Below, piece by piece: positions 50,812-59,122 of a DNA stretch of 64,000 nt (the first letter of the stretch is position 1; every line of letters begins with the position of its first letter). The position numbers and the translations under genes are program-made. The notes below the pieces were generated by a model that worked only from the letters and a program-made list of their open reading frames with translations, had not been told where the DNA came from and ran no database searches. The stretch covers positions 248,001 to 312,000 of the forward strand of contig CBDBMT010000003.1 in assembly GCA_965207585.1 (NCBI GenBank), in the 5' to 3' direction. Source of the DNA: Bin87 sp965207585 (GTDB lineage: Bacteria > Chloroflexota > Dehalococcoidia > Lucifugimonadales > UBA3495).

Positions 50812-50980
50812 GATGCCGTCTCCTGAATTGCGCTGGCAGTTTTAAGCAGTTATTGGAGGCACCGGCTCACGCGGTTGATACGCCCACCAGTCACCCATGC
50901 CAATTTTCAAAGAATTGTATCATCGAATCGGATTTTGTGTACCCTGCTTCTAATCCCACAAGCACCCGGTTTGCGCGACT

Positions 50981-51074
50981 TGTCATTGCGAGCGCAGCGC
51001 GGCAATCTCGTTGCGGCCGGGGCAGGTCGCTACGGCAACGGGATTGCCACGTCGCTGCGCTCCTCGCAATGACA
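50981..51074. repeat. Palindromic intergenic repeat, family 5
   Basis: TGTCATTGCGAG (50981-50992) and CTCGCAATGACA (51063-51074) are perfect inverted ends, with GCAATCTCG and GGGATTGCC as inner arms. This TGTCATTGCGAG repeat is widespread in bacterial genomes. The remainder of the 378-base gap between the STAS gene and the selenoprotein gene shows no gene; GGAGGAG lies just before the ATG at 51190. Confidence 0.8.
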
Positions 51075-51189
51075 GGTTGGGGGAAAGGGTACGCATGAGT
51101 TGTCCCGGCGCGTTGACGGAACCGGCATCGACAAATAGACTGCGACCAAACCTAACGTCTTCCAGGCTCCGAAGCGGAGGAGAATTACT

Positions 51190-52911
51190 ATGAAGTTGCA
51201 GATCATGTCCCCGGCCGCGGCGCGCGTCGACTTCAAGGTGCCGCCGGCGCCTCGCCTGGATACCCTGGAAGGCAAGACCATCGGTCTCTACAACAACATG
51301 ACCGGCGGAGCCGGCGTGGCCGTCGACCGGGTCGCCGAGCATATCGGCCGTCGCTTCTCCAACGTGCGTTTCGAGAGCTACGGCGGCAACCTCCGCGATG
51401 GCCGTCCGGCGCTGAGCCGCGGCGTGCACATCGACGACGAGGAGGCCGCCCGCATCGCCGTCGAGGTGGATGCCATGGTGGGCGCCGCGGCGCATTGAGG
51501 GGGCTGCACGTCGTGGCTTGCCCACGACATGGTTGCCATGGAAAAGGCCGGCGTGCCCGCGGTGGGCATCGCCGCGCGCAGCTTCGCCCGGGCCTGGCAG
51601 TCCTGCGTCGACGGCTGGGGCCAGCCCGCCACCGCTTTCGTCACCATCCCCCACGCCTGCACCGGGCAGCAGCCCGACTACATCCACCGGATGGTGGACG
51701 AGCAGATCGACAACATCATCCTCGGTCTGACCCGGATGTCCGCCTCCGCCTACCTGTCCGGCGGCGCCAACGGCCACAGCGAGACCGACGTGTTCACCGT
51801 GGAACTGGACGACACGCCCCTGGGCCTCGACGCAGTGAACCGCTTCATGGAAGAGCGCGACTGGAGCGACGGCATGCCCATCGTGCCGCCCACGCCCGCC
51901 GCCGTGGAGGCCATGCTCAAGGGAACCCGCCGCGACCCGCAGGACGTGGTCATCGTCATGGAGCCGGGCTTCGGCCTGGCCACTGTGGAGAAGATCGCCA
52001 TCAACGCGGTAATGGCCGGCTGTCAGCCGGCGCAGTTCCCCATCCTGCTGGCCGCTCTCGAGTGCATCGCCCAGCCCGAGATGAACCACCGGGACATGCA
52101 GGTGTCCGGCCACACCGAGGCCCCGCTGATCCTGGTCAACGGTCCCATCGCGGCCAAGGCGGGGATCAACTATGGCACGTCGGCCATGGGGCCGGGCGTG
52201 GTCAACAAGGCCAACACCGCCATCGGCCGCGCATTGCGTCTCTGCCTGATCAACATCGGGTACTGCAAAGCCGGCGCCGGCGACCCCAACTTCATCGGCC
52301 TGCCCACCAAGTTCGGCATGTGCATCGCCGAGAACGAAGAAGTCAGTCCCTGGCAGCCCTACCATGTTGACAAGGGGTTCCGCCCCGATGAGAGCGCGGT
52401 CACCGTGATCACCGTCACCGGCCCCACCGACATCCTCGACGCCGGTTCCCGCAACCACGAGGACACGCTGAACAACATCGCTTCCATGATGTTCTACCGC
52501 CACGCCGGCGGTGGCAGCTGGATCAAGGGCCGCCAGTCCGCCCAGGTGGGCCACACCAACCAGCGGGTGGAGTACCAGAGCCCGTATCACCCCATCATGC
52601 TCAGCCCGTCCCGCGCGGTGATCCTGGCCGAGGCCGGGTTCAGCAAGCGCGCCACCCAGGAGTGGCTGTACGAGCATTGCCGCGCCTCGCTGCGCGACGC
52701 CATCGGCCCGGCGGGAATGCCCACCGACGCCAACGGCAAGTGGCTGCGGTATCCTGAGCTTCAGCATCTGGCCGACGACCCCGACGCCACCATACCGGCG
52801 CTGGAGGACCCGGAGCAGTACCTGCTGTTCGTCACGGGCGGCTCCACCCACTACGCCAACTTCTTCTACGGCACCTACGGCATCGCCACCATGCCCGTGG
52901 AGGACGTGTAG
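51190..52911 (+). CDS. UGSC-domain selenoprotein fused to partner domain (in-frame TGA = Sec103)
   Basis: Reading the TGA at 51496-51498 as selenocysteine gives a 573-residue protein. Residues 1-185 are a UGSC-type domain: LEGKTIGLYNNMTGGAG, VDAMVGAAAH, then U-G-G-C-TSWLAHDMVAMEKAGVPAVGI. Residues from about 205 match the separate protein at 13237-14304: WSDGMPIVPPT, AINAVMAGC, LVNGPI, ANTAIGRALRL and HVDKGFRPDESAVTV. So two genes of one locus are one gene here. A perfect seven-base-pair stem begins 11 bases after the TGA. GGAGGAG precedes the ATG. Three hydrolase-fold genes follow with gaps of 1-13 bases. Confidence 0.87.
51510..51528 (+). promoter_or_regulatory. Candidate bacterial SECIS hairpin
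   Basis: GTCGTGG and CCACGAC form a perfect seven-base-pair stem with the loop CTTGC. If the top G-C pair opens, the loop is GCTTGCC with G first, as the family requires, starting 17 bases after the TGA. Confidence 0.7.
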
Positions 52912-52912
52912 C

Positions 52913-53839
52913 ATGCCCCGTACACCCGCCGACCAGTACGCCACCAGGGTCCGCATGCCGGAGGACATCGACCGGTTCTGGGACGACGTACTGGCGGAAA
53001 CCGCTCAAATCCCGTTGGAACTGGAGGTGGTTTATGACACCCTCCGGTCCACCGCGCGCACCGACGTCTACGAGGTGTTCTACACCAGCCTGGACCATGT
53101 CCGCATCGCCGGCTGGTACGCCGTGCCCCGTCAGCGCGAAGGCCCCTTGCCGGGCCTGATCCAGGTGCCCGGGTACAACATGGAGCCGCCGGTGCCCAAG
53201 AACTGGGCCGCCAGGGGATATGCCGCCTTCAGCGTTGCCCCCCGCGGCAAGCTGCGCAGCAACCGGCAGTTCAATCCCGGCTACCCTGGCCTGCTCACCT
53301 ACGGCATGGTGGACCGCAACACCTACTCCTACCGGGGGTTCTACATGGACGCCTGCCGGGCCGTGGACTTTCTGCTGGGTCGGGACGAGGTCAACGGGGA
53401 TCGCATCGGCGTCACCGGGCACAGCCAGGGCGGCGGCCTCACCGTGTCCACGGCGGCCCTGCGCCCCGAGATCAAAGCGGCGGCGGCCGGCGCGCCGTAC
53501 CTGTGCGGATACATGGACTCCATTGATCTGACCGATGCCTACCCCTACCAGGAAATCGCCGACTACCTGCGCATGTACCCTGACAGCCGGGAACAGGTGG
53601 AGAACACGCTGGCCTACTTCGACGGCATCAACCTGGCCCACCGGATCACCTGTCCTATCATCGTCAGCGTGGGCCTGCAGGACAGCACCTGCCCGCCGGA
53701 AACCGGTTTCGCCATGTTCGACGCCATCGCCAGCGAAGACAAGAAGATGTACGCCTACGACGGCCACGGCCACGACGCCAACAACCACGAGCACGCCGCT
53801 GTGGTGGATGCCTTCATGGCTAAGCACCTGCAGAACTGA
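52913..53839 (+). CDS. Acetyl xylan esterase/cephalosporin-C deacetylase-like hydrolase
   Basis: A 308-residue alpha/beta hydrolase of the AXE1 type. The N-terminal segment FWDDVLAE and the core GYAAFSVAPRGK and VTGHSQGGGL are typical; the nucleophile is the serine in GHSQGG. The aspartate is in LQDSTCPPETG and the histidine near DGHGHDANNHEH. Family enzymes remove acetyl groups from sugars, but related proteins act on other esters. The ATG lies one base after the selenoprotein stop codon, so they form an operon. Confidence 0.87.
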   Translation: MPRTPADQYATRVRMPEDIDRFWDDVLAETAQIPLELEVVYDTLRSTARTDVYEVFYTSLDHVRIAGWYAVPRQREGPLPGLIQVPGYNMEPPVPKNWAARGYAAFSVAPRGKLRSNRQFNPGYPGLLTYGMVDRNTYSYRGFYMDACRAVDFLLGRDEVNGDRIGVTGHSQGGGLTVSTAALRPEIKAAAAGAPYLCGYMDSIDLTDAYPYQEIADYLRMYPDSREQVENTLAYFDGINLAHRITCPIIVSVGLQDSTCPPETGFAMFDAIASEDKKMYAYDGHGHDANNHEHAAVVDAFMAKHLQN

Positions 53840-53852
53840 CGGATTCGATGGC

Positions 53853-54770
53853 ATGACAACGCACACCGGCGCAAAGCCCCACGATTTCGACACCTACTGG
53901 CACGACGTGCTGACGGAATTGGCACGGTTTCCCGTCGCGCCGGAGGTGCAGGAACTCCCGCTGCGCTCCACCGATTTCGCGACCGCTTACAGTGTGCGCC
54001 TCACTTCCCTGGGCCCCTACCGTCTCTACGGCTACCTGAGCATCCCCAACTACGACGGGCAATTTCCGGCGCGCTACCATCTGCCCCGCTACGGCAGCGT
54101 GCAGGACCTGGTGCCACAAGGACAGGCCAATGGCCAACGACGGGAGCACGTGACCTTTGCCATCTGCGTTCGGGGGCAACGTCTGGCGGATCAGCCCTAC
54201 GCCGCGGCTTTTCCCGGCCAGCTCACCGATGGCATCGACGATCCCGCGACCTATATTTATCGAGGCATCGTCGCCGACTGCGTTCGCGGACTCCAATACC
54301 TGGCCGGCCGGCCCGAGGTGGACGCCACGCGCATCGCCGCCATCGGCAATGACCTGGCCCTGACCACGGCGGCGTTGTGCCCGCAGGTCACCCACCTGGT
54401 GACCACGCCGACCCTGCTCTACGCCACCGCCGAGCTGGCCCCGCGCACCGGCGCCTACCCCCTGGAGGAGATCAACGACTACCTGCGACTGCACCCGACC
54501 CGCCGGGAGGCGGTGCATCGCACGCTCTCCTACTTCGACCTGCGCTGGTTCGGCTCCAAGGTCAGCGCGACGACGCTGCTGATGGCGGGCGCCGACGGCT
54601 CCGCGCTGGACGCCGCCGCCCTGGAGCCGTTGATCCGCGATATCCGGGGCGAAACCACCGTCCACGCAGCAGAACATTCCGGCTACCGGGACGGGCGGTA
54701 CAGCGAAGAATGGCTGTCCCAACAGTTCGGCATGGCGGAACCCAGCCTGCCACCCCACTGGCAGGACTAG
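53853..54770 (+). CDS. AXE1-like protein lacking the nucleophilic serine
   Basis: A 305-residue paralogue of the gene just upstream: FDTYWHDVLTELARFP corresponds to FWDDVLAETAQIP, and DATRIAAIGNDLALTTAALCPQ to the catalytic elbow. Where the active enzyme has GHSQG this one has GNDLA, so the nucleophile is gone. Of the catalytic set, LMAGADGSALD and a late HSGYRDG remain. It is probably not an esterase; it may be a structural or regulatory partner or bind a ligand. The ATG at 53853 is 13 bases after the previous stop. Confidence 0.75.
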   Translation: MTTHTGAKPHDFDTYWHDVLTELARFPVAPEVQELPLRSTDFATAYSVRLTSLGPYRLYGYLSIPNYDGQFPARYHLPRYGSVQDLVPQGQANGQRREHVTFAICVRGQRLADQPYAAAFPGQLTDGIDDPATYIYRGIVADCVRGLQYLAGRPEVDATRIAAIGNDLALTTAALCPQVTHLVTTPTLLYATAELAPRTGAYPLEEINDYLRLHPTRREAVHRTLSYFDLRWFGSKVSATTLLMAGADGSALDAAALEPLIRDIRGETTVHAAEHSGYRDGRYSEEWLSQQFGMAEPSLPPHWQD

Positions 54771-54773
54771 TAA

Positions 54774-55544
54774 ATGCCCTACGCGAACCTGCCCGGCGTC
54801 GACCTCTGGTATGAGGACAGCGGCGACGGCGTTCCGGTGGTCTTCTGCCACGCTGCTTCCGGCACCTGCGATTGCTGGATCTACCAACTGCCCGCTTTTA
54901 CGCTGGCCGGCTACCGCTGCATCACCTACGACCGGCGCACCTGGGGAAAGTCCCGCAACACCGACGAAACCCGGCAGCCCGGCTACCAGGACGAGGACCT
55001 GCACGGCCTGGTCGAGTTCCTGGGCCTGGATCGATTTCACCTGGTGGGCACCGCCGCCGGCGGGATCACTGCCATCGGCTACACGCTGGCCCATCCCGAG
55101 CGGGTGCGGAGCCTGGTGTTCGCTAACACCATCGCCGGCATCCAGGACCCGGAGTACCTGGAGGTGCAGGATCGCATCCGCCCGCCGGAAATCCGCAACC
55201 TGCCCGTGGAACTCTACGAGCTTGGGCCTTCTTATCGCGGCACAGACCCCGACGGCACGGCCCGCTGGCTGGAGATCGAGCATGCCAGCCGACCCTATGG
55301 AAGATTGCCGGCCCAGCCGCTGCGCGAGCCCACTACCTACGCCCGGCTGGCGACCATGAGCGTGCCGGCGATGGCGCTGGCCGGCGAGGCCGACCTGGTG
55401 TCCCCGCCGGCGCTGATGCGATTGCAGGCCGAGCGCATCCCCGGCAGCCGCTTCGTCTCGCTGCCGGAGGCGGGGCACGCCGGCTTCTGGGAACGCCCGC
55501 AGGTGTGGAATGGGCTGGTGCTGGAGTTCATTGGGCAGCATTAG
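54774..55544 (+). CDS. Alpha/beta-hydrolase-fold protein with Ala at the nucleophile position
   Basis: A 256-residue alpha/beta-hydrolase-fold protein. The fold is clear: VVFCHAASG (oxyanion loop), YDRRTWGKS, VRSLVFANT, AGEADLVSPP (aspartate) and PEAGHAGFWERP (histidine). The nucleophile elbow reads LVGTAAGGIT instead of G-x-S-x-G, so serine is replaced by alanine. This may be a non-hydrolytic member, for example a lyase or a binding protein; homologues with GTAAGG may exist. It starts three bases after the previous stop and overlaps the opposing gene at 55528 by 17 bases. Confidence 0.8.
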   Translation: MPYANLPGVDLWYEDSGDGVPVVFCHAASGTCDCWIYQLPAFTLAGYRCITYDRRTWGKSRNTDETRQPGYQDEDLHGLVEFLGLDRFHLVGTAAGGITAIGYTLAHPERVRSLVFANTIAGIQDPEYLEVQDRIRPPEIRNLPVELYELGPSYRGTDPDGTARWLEIEHASRPYGRLPAQPLREPTTYARLATMSVPAMALAGEADLVSPPALMRLQAERIPGSRFVSLPEAGHAGFWERPQVWNGLVLEFIGQH

Positions 55545-56295
55545 GAGACGGTAGCTCGAATGGCTCGTTGAAATGCGAGAAACGCACGTCCATCGAGTAC
55601 TGATGCGCAAACGCCTCTCCCACCGCGGGGAGCGAGTCTTCCATCGTGTAAGCGCGCAGCAACCCGTCTTCGACACCTACCCATACGGTAACCGCTACGG
55701 ATCCGGCCAGCATCTGGGTACGCAGGTCTCTCCCAGCGCCGGCTGGAACATCATCGCCCCAGGCTTCCCGTACCTGCCGAGCCATATCCATTTCGCCAAC
55801 GATCTTGTTGACGCGGACGCCCCGTAAAACTTCCTCCCCTTCATTCGACACGTCGGTCAGGCTTTCCAGAATCTGAAGGTGATCCCTGGGGCTGGGGAAG
55901 TTTGCGGTAACGGGCTCGCTCCCTGGAAACGACCTTTCTTCCCACGGGCCGGTAGCGCTTTCCCGGTGATATTCCCTGCCATCCAGCAGCAGCAGCGTCT
56001 CAACGTGATTACCGTTTTCCGTTGCCTTGACGTGCATTCCCTCATCAACCACCACCACTGCGTCGGTGTGCATCTCCTGTTGTTCCGGTCCGCCCTCGAC
56101 ATGAACCGTGAAAACAGCGTCAATTGTGAATTTATACGATTCCAGCGAAGAGTTGTTTACCCTTCCATGACCCAACGTTTGCTCGGCTGAAAAGCGTTCG
56201 GGAGATGGCGCAAACACCAACCAGCCCATCACTGCAAGCGCCCCTACCGCGATCGCGGCGACGGCCGATAGCAATACCTTCCAGCGGGTCAACAT
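55528..56295 (-). CDS. Membrane-anchored extracytoplasmic protein, LppX/LolA-like fold
   Basis: A 255-residue protein with one N-terminal membrane helix (VLLSAVAAIAVGALAVMGWLVF) and an exported domain. The domain alternates strands in the order expected for LolA/LppX-type lipid-binding proteins: SLESYKFTIDAVFTVH, VVDEGMHVKAT, LLLDGREYHRES and a late TVWVGVEDGLLRAY. No lipobox is present. I infer that it may carry a hydrophobic ligand. The ATG at 56295 gives a normal signal anchor; a longer frame to 56325 is less likely. Its 3' end overlaps the convergent hydrolase gene. Confidence 0.65.
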   Translation of the reverse strand: MLTRWKVLLSAVAAIAVGALAVMGWLVFAPSPERFSAEQTLGHGRVNNSSLESYKFTIDAVFTVHVEGGPEQQEMHTDAVVVVDEGMHVKATENGNHVETLLLLDGREYHRESATGPWEERSFPGSEPVTANFPSPRDHLQILESLTDVSNEGEEVLRGVRVNKIVGEMDMARQVREAWGDDVPAGAGRDLRTQMLAGSVAVTVWVGVEDGLLRAYTMEDSLPAVGEAFAHQYSMDVRFSHFNEPFELPSPNAAQ

Positions 56296-56327
56296 GGTTC
56301 GATCCCGCTCAAGTCTATCGCACATCG

Positions 56328-56435
56328 TCAGAATCAGGATTTACGGGATTTTATGATTTGGCAGGATTGGGAGATCTCCATCTCGAAACGGTTCCAATCC
56401 CGGCAATCCCTAAATCTCGAAAATCCTGATTCTGA
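56328..56435. repeat. Palindromic intergenic repeat, family 1 copy B
   Basis: TCAGAATCAGGATTT at the left end faces AAATCCTGATTCTGA at the right end: a perfect 15-base inverted repeat. It belongs to the same family as 5307-5439 and 61579-61658 and is the cleanest of the three. It lies between two divergent genes. Confidence 0.85.
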
Positions 56436-56589
56436 TGATTCCCGCCGCAAACTGGGTATGCATGAGGCTACGGCAGTTTAATTTGTCCGTTGCGCGGTTT
56501 GTAGTGTAGATTATTTGTCGGCGGTACGTAGCGACGCTGCTGAAACTGCCGCCCAGCGCATCGGAATACTCAGTCCTGGAGGGACACCC

Positions 56590-57753
56590 ATGGCGGACGC
56601 ACCCCTGTTTCCTGTTACCGTGGTCGGAAGCTGGCCCCGGTCGACCGAGCTGATTCGCGCCCTGCGCCGCAAGGAAGCGGGCGAGATTACCTATGACGAA
56701 TTCAGTGCGTTGGCCGACGACGAGGTCCTGGCCTGCATTCGCGCCCAGGAAGAGGCCGGCGTCGACATCATCAGCGACGGCGAGCAGCGGCGGGATAACT
56801 TCTACTCCTTCGCCGTGGACAAGCTCACCGGAATGCAGCTGATGAAGGTGTCGGAGTTGCTGGACTACTCCAGCGACCGCGCCCGCATGGAGGAGGTGCT
56901 GCGCGCCCTCGACGTCCCCTCCTTCGCCATCAAGAGCCCCATCGTGATCGACAAGATCGGCAAACGCCATGGCCTGGCCCTGGACGAGTTGGCCTACATG
57001 CGCGAGCACACCGACCGGCAGATCATGGTTCCCATCCCGGGCCCCTACATGCTCACTCGCTCCGGCTGGTTCGAGGGCCTGTCCGACAAGGCCTATCCCA
57101 CTCCCGACGACCTGGCCCGGGACGTGGTCGAGATCCTGCGCGAGGAGATCATCGCCCTGCGCGATCATGGCTGCGACTTTGTCCAGATGGACGAACCCAC
57201 ACTCTCCCAGGTGGTGTTCGGCGAAGAGACCACCGAAACCTTCATGTGCGCCGCCCTGCCCAACCGCCGCGACCCCACCGACGAGCTGGAGATGGCGGTG
57301 CGCTTGATGAACGAAACCCTGGAGGGCATCGACGGCATCAAGACGGGCGTGCACGTCTGTCGGGGCAACTGGAGCCGCAAGGAAGAGGTGCTGCTCCAGG
57401 GGAACTACGGCCCCATGCTGCCCTACCTGACCCAGATGAACATCGACCGGCTGGTGCTGGAATGCGCCACACCCCGCGCCGGCGAGATGGCAGTGTTCCA
57501 GGAATACGCCAACGAGAAGGAGATCGGCTTCGGCGTGGTCAACCCCCGCACCGACGAAATCGAGCCGGCCGAGCAGATCGTCAACCGGGTCAAGGAGCTC
57601 TTGCAGTACTTCGATCCCGACAAGATCTATCTCAACCCCGATTGCGGCTTCGGCACCTTCGCCGAGCGCAACGTCAACACCCACGAGATGGCCGCCAGGA
57701 AGATGCAGGCAATCACCGACGCGGCGGAGATCCTGCGCGCGGAGTATGCGTAG
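56590..57753 (+). CDS. MetE-like (cobalamin-independent methionine synthase C-terminal domain) protein
   Basis: A 387-residue TIM-barrel protein of the UROD/MetE group. The N-terminal segment VVGSWPRS and the later GVHVCRGNWSR, VLECATPRAGE and LNPDCGFGTF give the zinc ligands His, Cys, Glu and Cys of the MetE catalytic half. Full MetE has about 750 residues, so this is the single-domain archaeal or core-MetE type. It may use a corrinoid or other methyl donor, or demethylate a thiol. GGAGGG precedes the ATG at 56590. The following small gene starts inside its last codons. Confidence 0.87.
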   Translation: MADAPLFPVTVVGSWPRSTELIRALRRKEAGEITYDEFSALADDEVLACIRAQEEAGVDIISDGEQRRDNFYSFAVDKLTGMQLMKVSELLDYSSDRARMEEVLRALDVPSFAIKSPIVIDKIGKRHGLALDELAYMREHTDRQIMVPIPGPYMLTRSGWFEGLSDKAYPTPDDLARDVVEILREEIIALRDHGCDFVQMDEPTLSQVVFGEETTETFMCAALPNRRDPTDELEMAVRLMNETLEGIDGIKTGVHVCRGNWSRKEEVLLQGNYGPMLPYLTQMNIDRLVLECATPRAGEMAVFQEYANEKEIGFGVVNPRTDEIEPAEQIVNRVKELLQYFDPDKIYLNPDCGFGTFAERNVNTHEMAARKMQAITDAAEILRAEYA

Positions 57754-58144
57754 CAGCGGCGAATGGCGGCTGCCCTGGACACTCACTGCCGGCGGAGTTC
57801 AGAGGGATATAACCCTTCACTTGCAGCAGCGGGCAGAGGAGCGGAGTTATATCACCGAGGAGAATCTGGTTGAAGTTTTACGCAATTGGGTTGCGCGCGG
57901 CATACATTACGATGGGCCCAGATTCAATGAGCCCAGAAGACCGAGCATAGTCTATTGGGGCTGGATAAAGCACGCCGGAACGGATCGTTTGATGCGAGTA
58001 GCCGTTTCCATGGACGACCGACGCATTGCCTCCGCCTTTGCAGACGATACGGCCACTGAGAAAATGAACCGCGGTGACATCGGTTACTTTCAGCGAAACT
58101 ACGAACAATGGGAGATGCGAAATGAAGCTGAAAGTGCATTATGA
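57746..58144 (+). CDS. DUF4258-type protein, candidate toxin
   Basis: A 132-residue protein. Its core ITLHLQQRAEERSYITEENLVEVLRN followed by GGY-type strand segments (landmarks HLQQRAEERSYI and VYWGWIKH) is similar to DUF4258 proteins, small RelE-like or barnase-like putative toxins. The start overlaps the stop of the MetE-like gene by eight bases, and the end overlaps the DUF2283 gene by 23 bases. The family match is moderate; the first 20 residues could be spurious if translation starts later. Confidence 0.55.
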   Translation: MRSSGEWRLPWTLTAGGVQRDITLHLQQRAEERSYITEENLVEVLRNWVARGIHYDGPRFNEPRRPSIVYWGWIKHAGTDRLMRVAVSMDDRRIASAFADDTATEKMNRGDIGYFQRNYEQWEMRNEAESAL

Positions 58145-58526
58145 CCCTGAGTGCGATGCGATTGGCGCAGACTATGAACAGCCGCACGATGGAGCCTGCG
58201 AGGTGGAAGGGCTAGGTTGGGTCGTGATAGACCTGCTCGACTGGAAAAGTCATGTACCGGTCGGGCTGGAAGTCATCGGGGTCAGCGCCTGGCTGCCGCT
58301 GGGAAAGCGGGGCTACTGCGAGGAAACGGACACGCTCACTTTCGGCAGTAACCCGGAGACGGCAACGGTCATCGCCGAAAACGGCGACCTGATTGCGTAC
58401 TGGTCGCCTGACCAATATGATCCCGATTACTTGCTGCCCATAGCAGTTGACCTCCGCAATGCGTCAAAGCATCTGGCCCCGGTTCTGGAAGCGCAGTCTG
58501 AACTGTCAAACGTTGCCAGCGGCTAA
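58122..58526 (+). CDS. DUF2283-type protein, candidate antitoxin
   Basis: A 134-residue protein. The start MKLKVHYDPECDAIGADYE follows the DUF2283 pattern (K..YDPE.DA....), a small beta-rich domain commonly encoded next to DUF4258. The remaining part (WVVIDLLDWKSHVPVGLEVIGVSAWLPLGKR, landmarks only) continues the strand-rich fold, and the last 50 residues are unusual for the family. GGGAG seven bases upstream supports the ATG at 58122. The overlap with the upstream gene and the known pairing suggest antitoxin function, which is inference. Confidence 0.65.
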   Translation: MKLKVHYDPECDAIGADYEQPHDGACEVEGLGWVVIDLLDWKSHVPVGLEVIGVSAWLPLGKRGYCEETDTLTFGSNPETATVIAENGDLIAYWSPDQYDPDYLLPIAVDLRNASKHLAPVLEAQSELSNVASG

Positions 58527-58585
58527 CCGATCAAAGGAACCCTGGCGCCACGCCATCAACCCCAATCAGCAAAAAGGAGATCAAC

Positions 58586-59122
58586 ATGGCGCAGCAACAA
58601 GAAAACCTGAACGGTCTGCCCCGGGAGAAACTGGCCGAGGTGCTGGACTCCTTCCGGGATCCGGAAGTATTCACCGCAGTAACCGGCCCGTGGAAGTCCC
58701 GCGTGGTCTGGCAGGACGGGATGCGCGCCCGGGCCTACATGCGCAACCACCAGGTGGACATGGACGAGCCGGGCGACCTCACCGCCACCGACGTGGCCGC
58801 CAGCGCCCACGAGCAGCTGCTCTCCGCCATCGGCAGCTGCATGACCGTCGGCTTCGTGGTCAACGCCACCAAGCAGGGCGTTCGCGTGCACGACCTGGAA
58901 GTCGCGGTTGAGGGCTACTTCGACAACATCCGCAAGTGGGCCGGCGTCGAGGACGAGGGCAATCCTGGCTACGGGCGGATCTCCGCCAAGTGCTTCGTCC
59001 GCGCCGATGCCGACGAGGACACCCTGCGCGAAATCTGGCGCCTGGCCGTCGAAGGTTCGCCGGTCACCCAGTCGGTGGCCAACCAGACCTCGGTGGAAAC
59101 TGACTTCGAAGCGGTGGGCTGA
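58586..59122 (+). CDS. OsmC-family protein lacking the second cysteine
   Basis: A 178-residue OsmC/Ohr-like protein. The first active cysteine is in SAIGSCMTVGFVVNA. The second, resolving cysteine expected before PV/PY is replaced by serine (VEGSPVTQSVAN), so a normal two-cysteine peroxidase cycle is not possible. It may reduce peroxides with an outside thiol or have another sulfur-related role. Its stop overlaps the ATG of the rhodanese gene (TGATG), which suggests that the two proteins share a sulfur-transfer function. Confidence 0.87.
   Translation: MAQQQENLNGLPREKLAEVLDSFRDPEVFTAVTGPWKSRVVWQDGMRARAYMRNHQVDMDEPGDLTATDVAASAHEQLLSAIGSCMTVGFVVNATKQGVRVHDLEVAVEGYFDNIRKWAGVEDEGNPGYGRISAKCFVRADADEDTLREIWRLAVEGSPVTQSVANQTSVETDFEAVG

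Noticed and set aside
50983..52968. 661-codon open frame on the - strand
   Set aside because: It lies antisense to the fused selenoprotein, is Gly/His/Val-rich without any family pattern, and is explained by high-GC codon usage of the real gene.
53820..55676. 618-codon open frame on the - strand
   Set aside because: Antisense shadow of two hydrolase-fold genes that have clear motifs.
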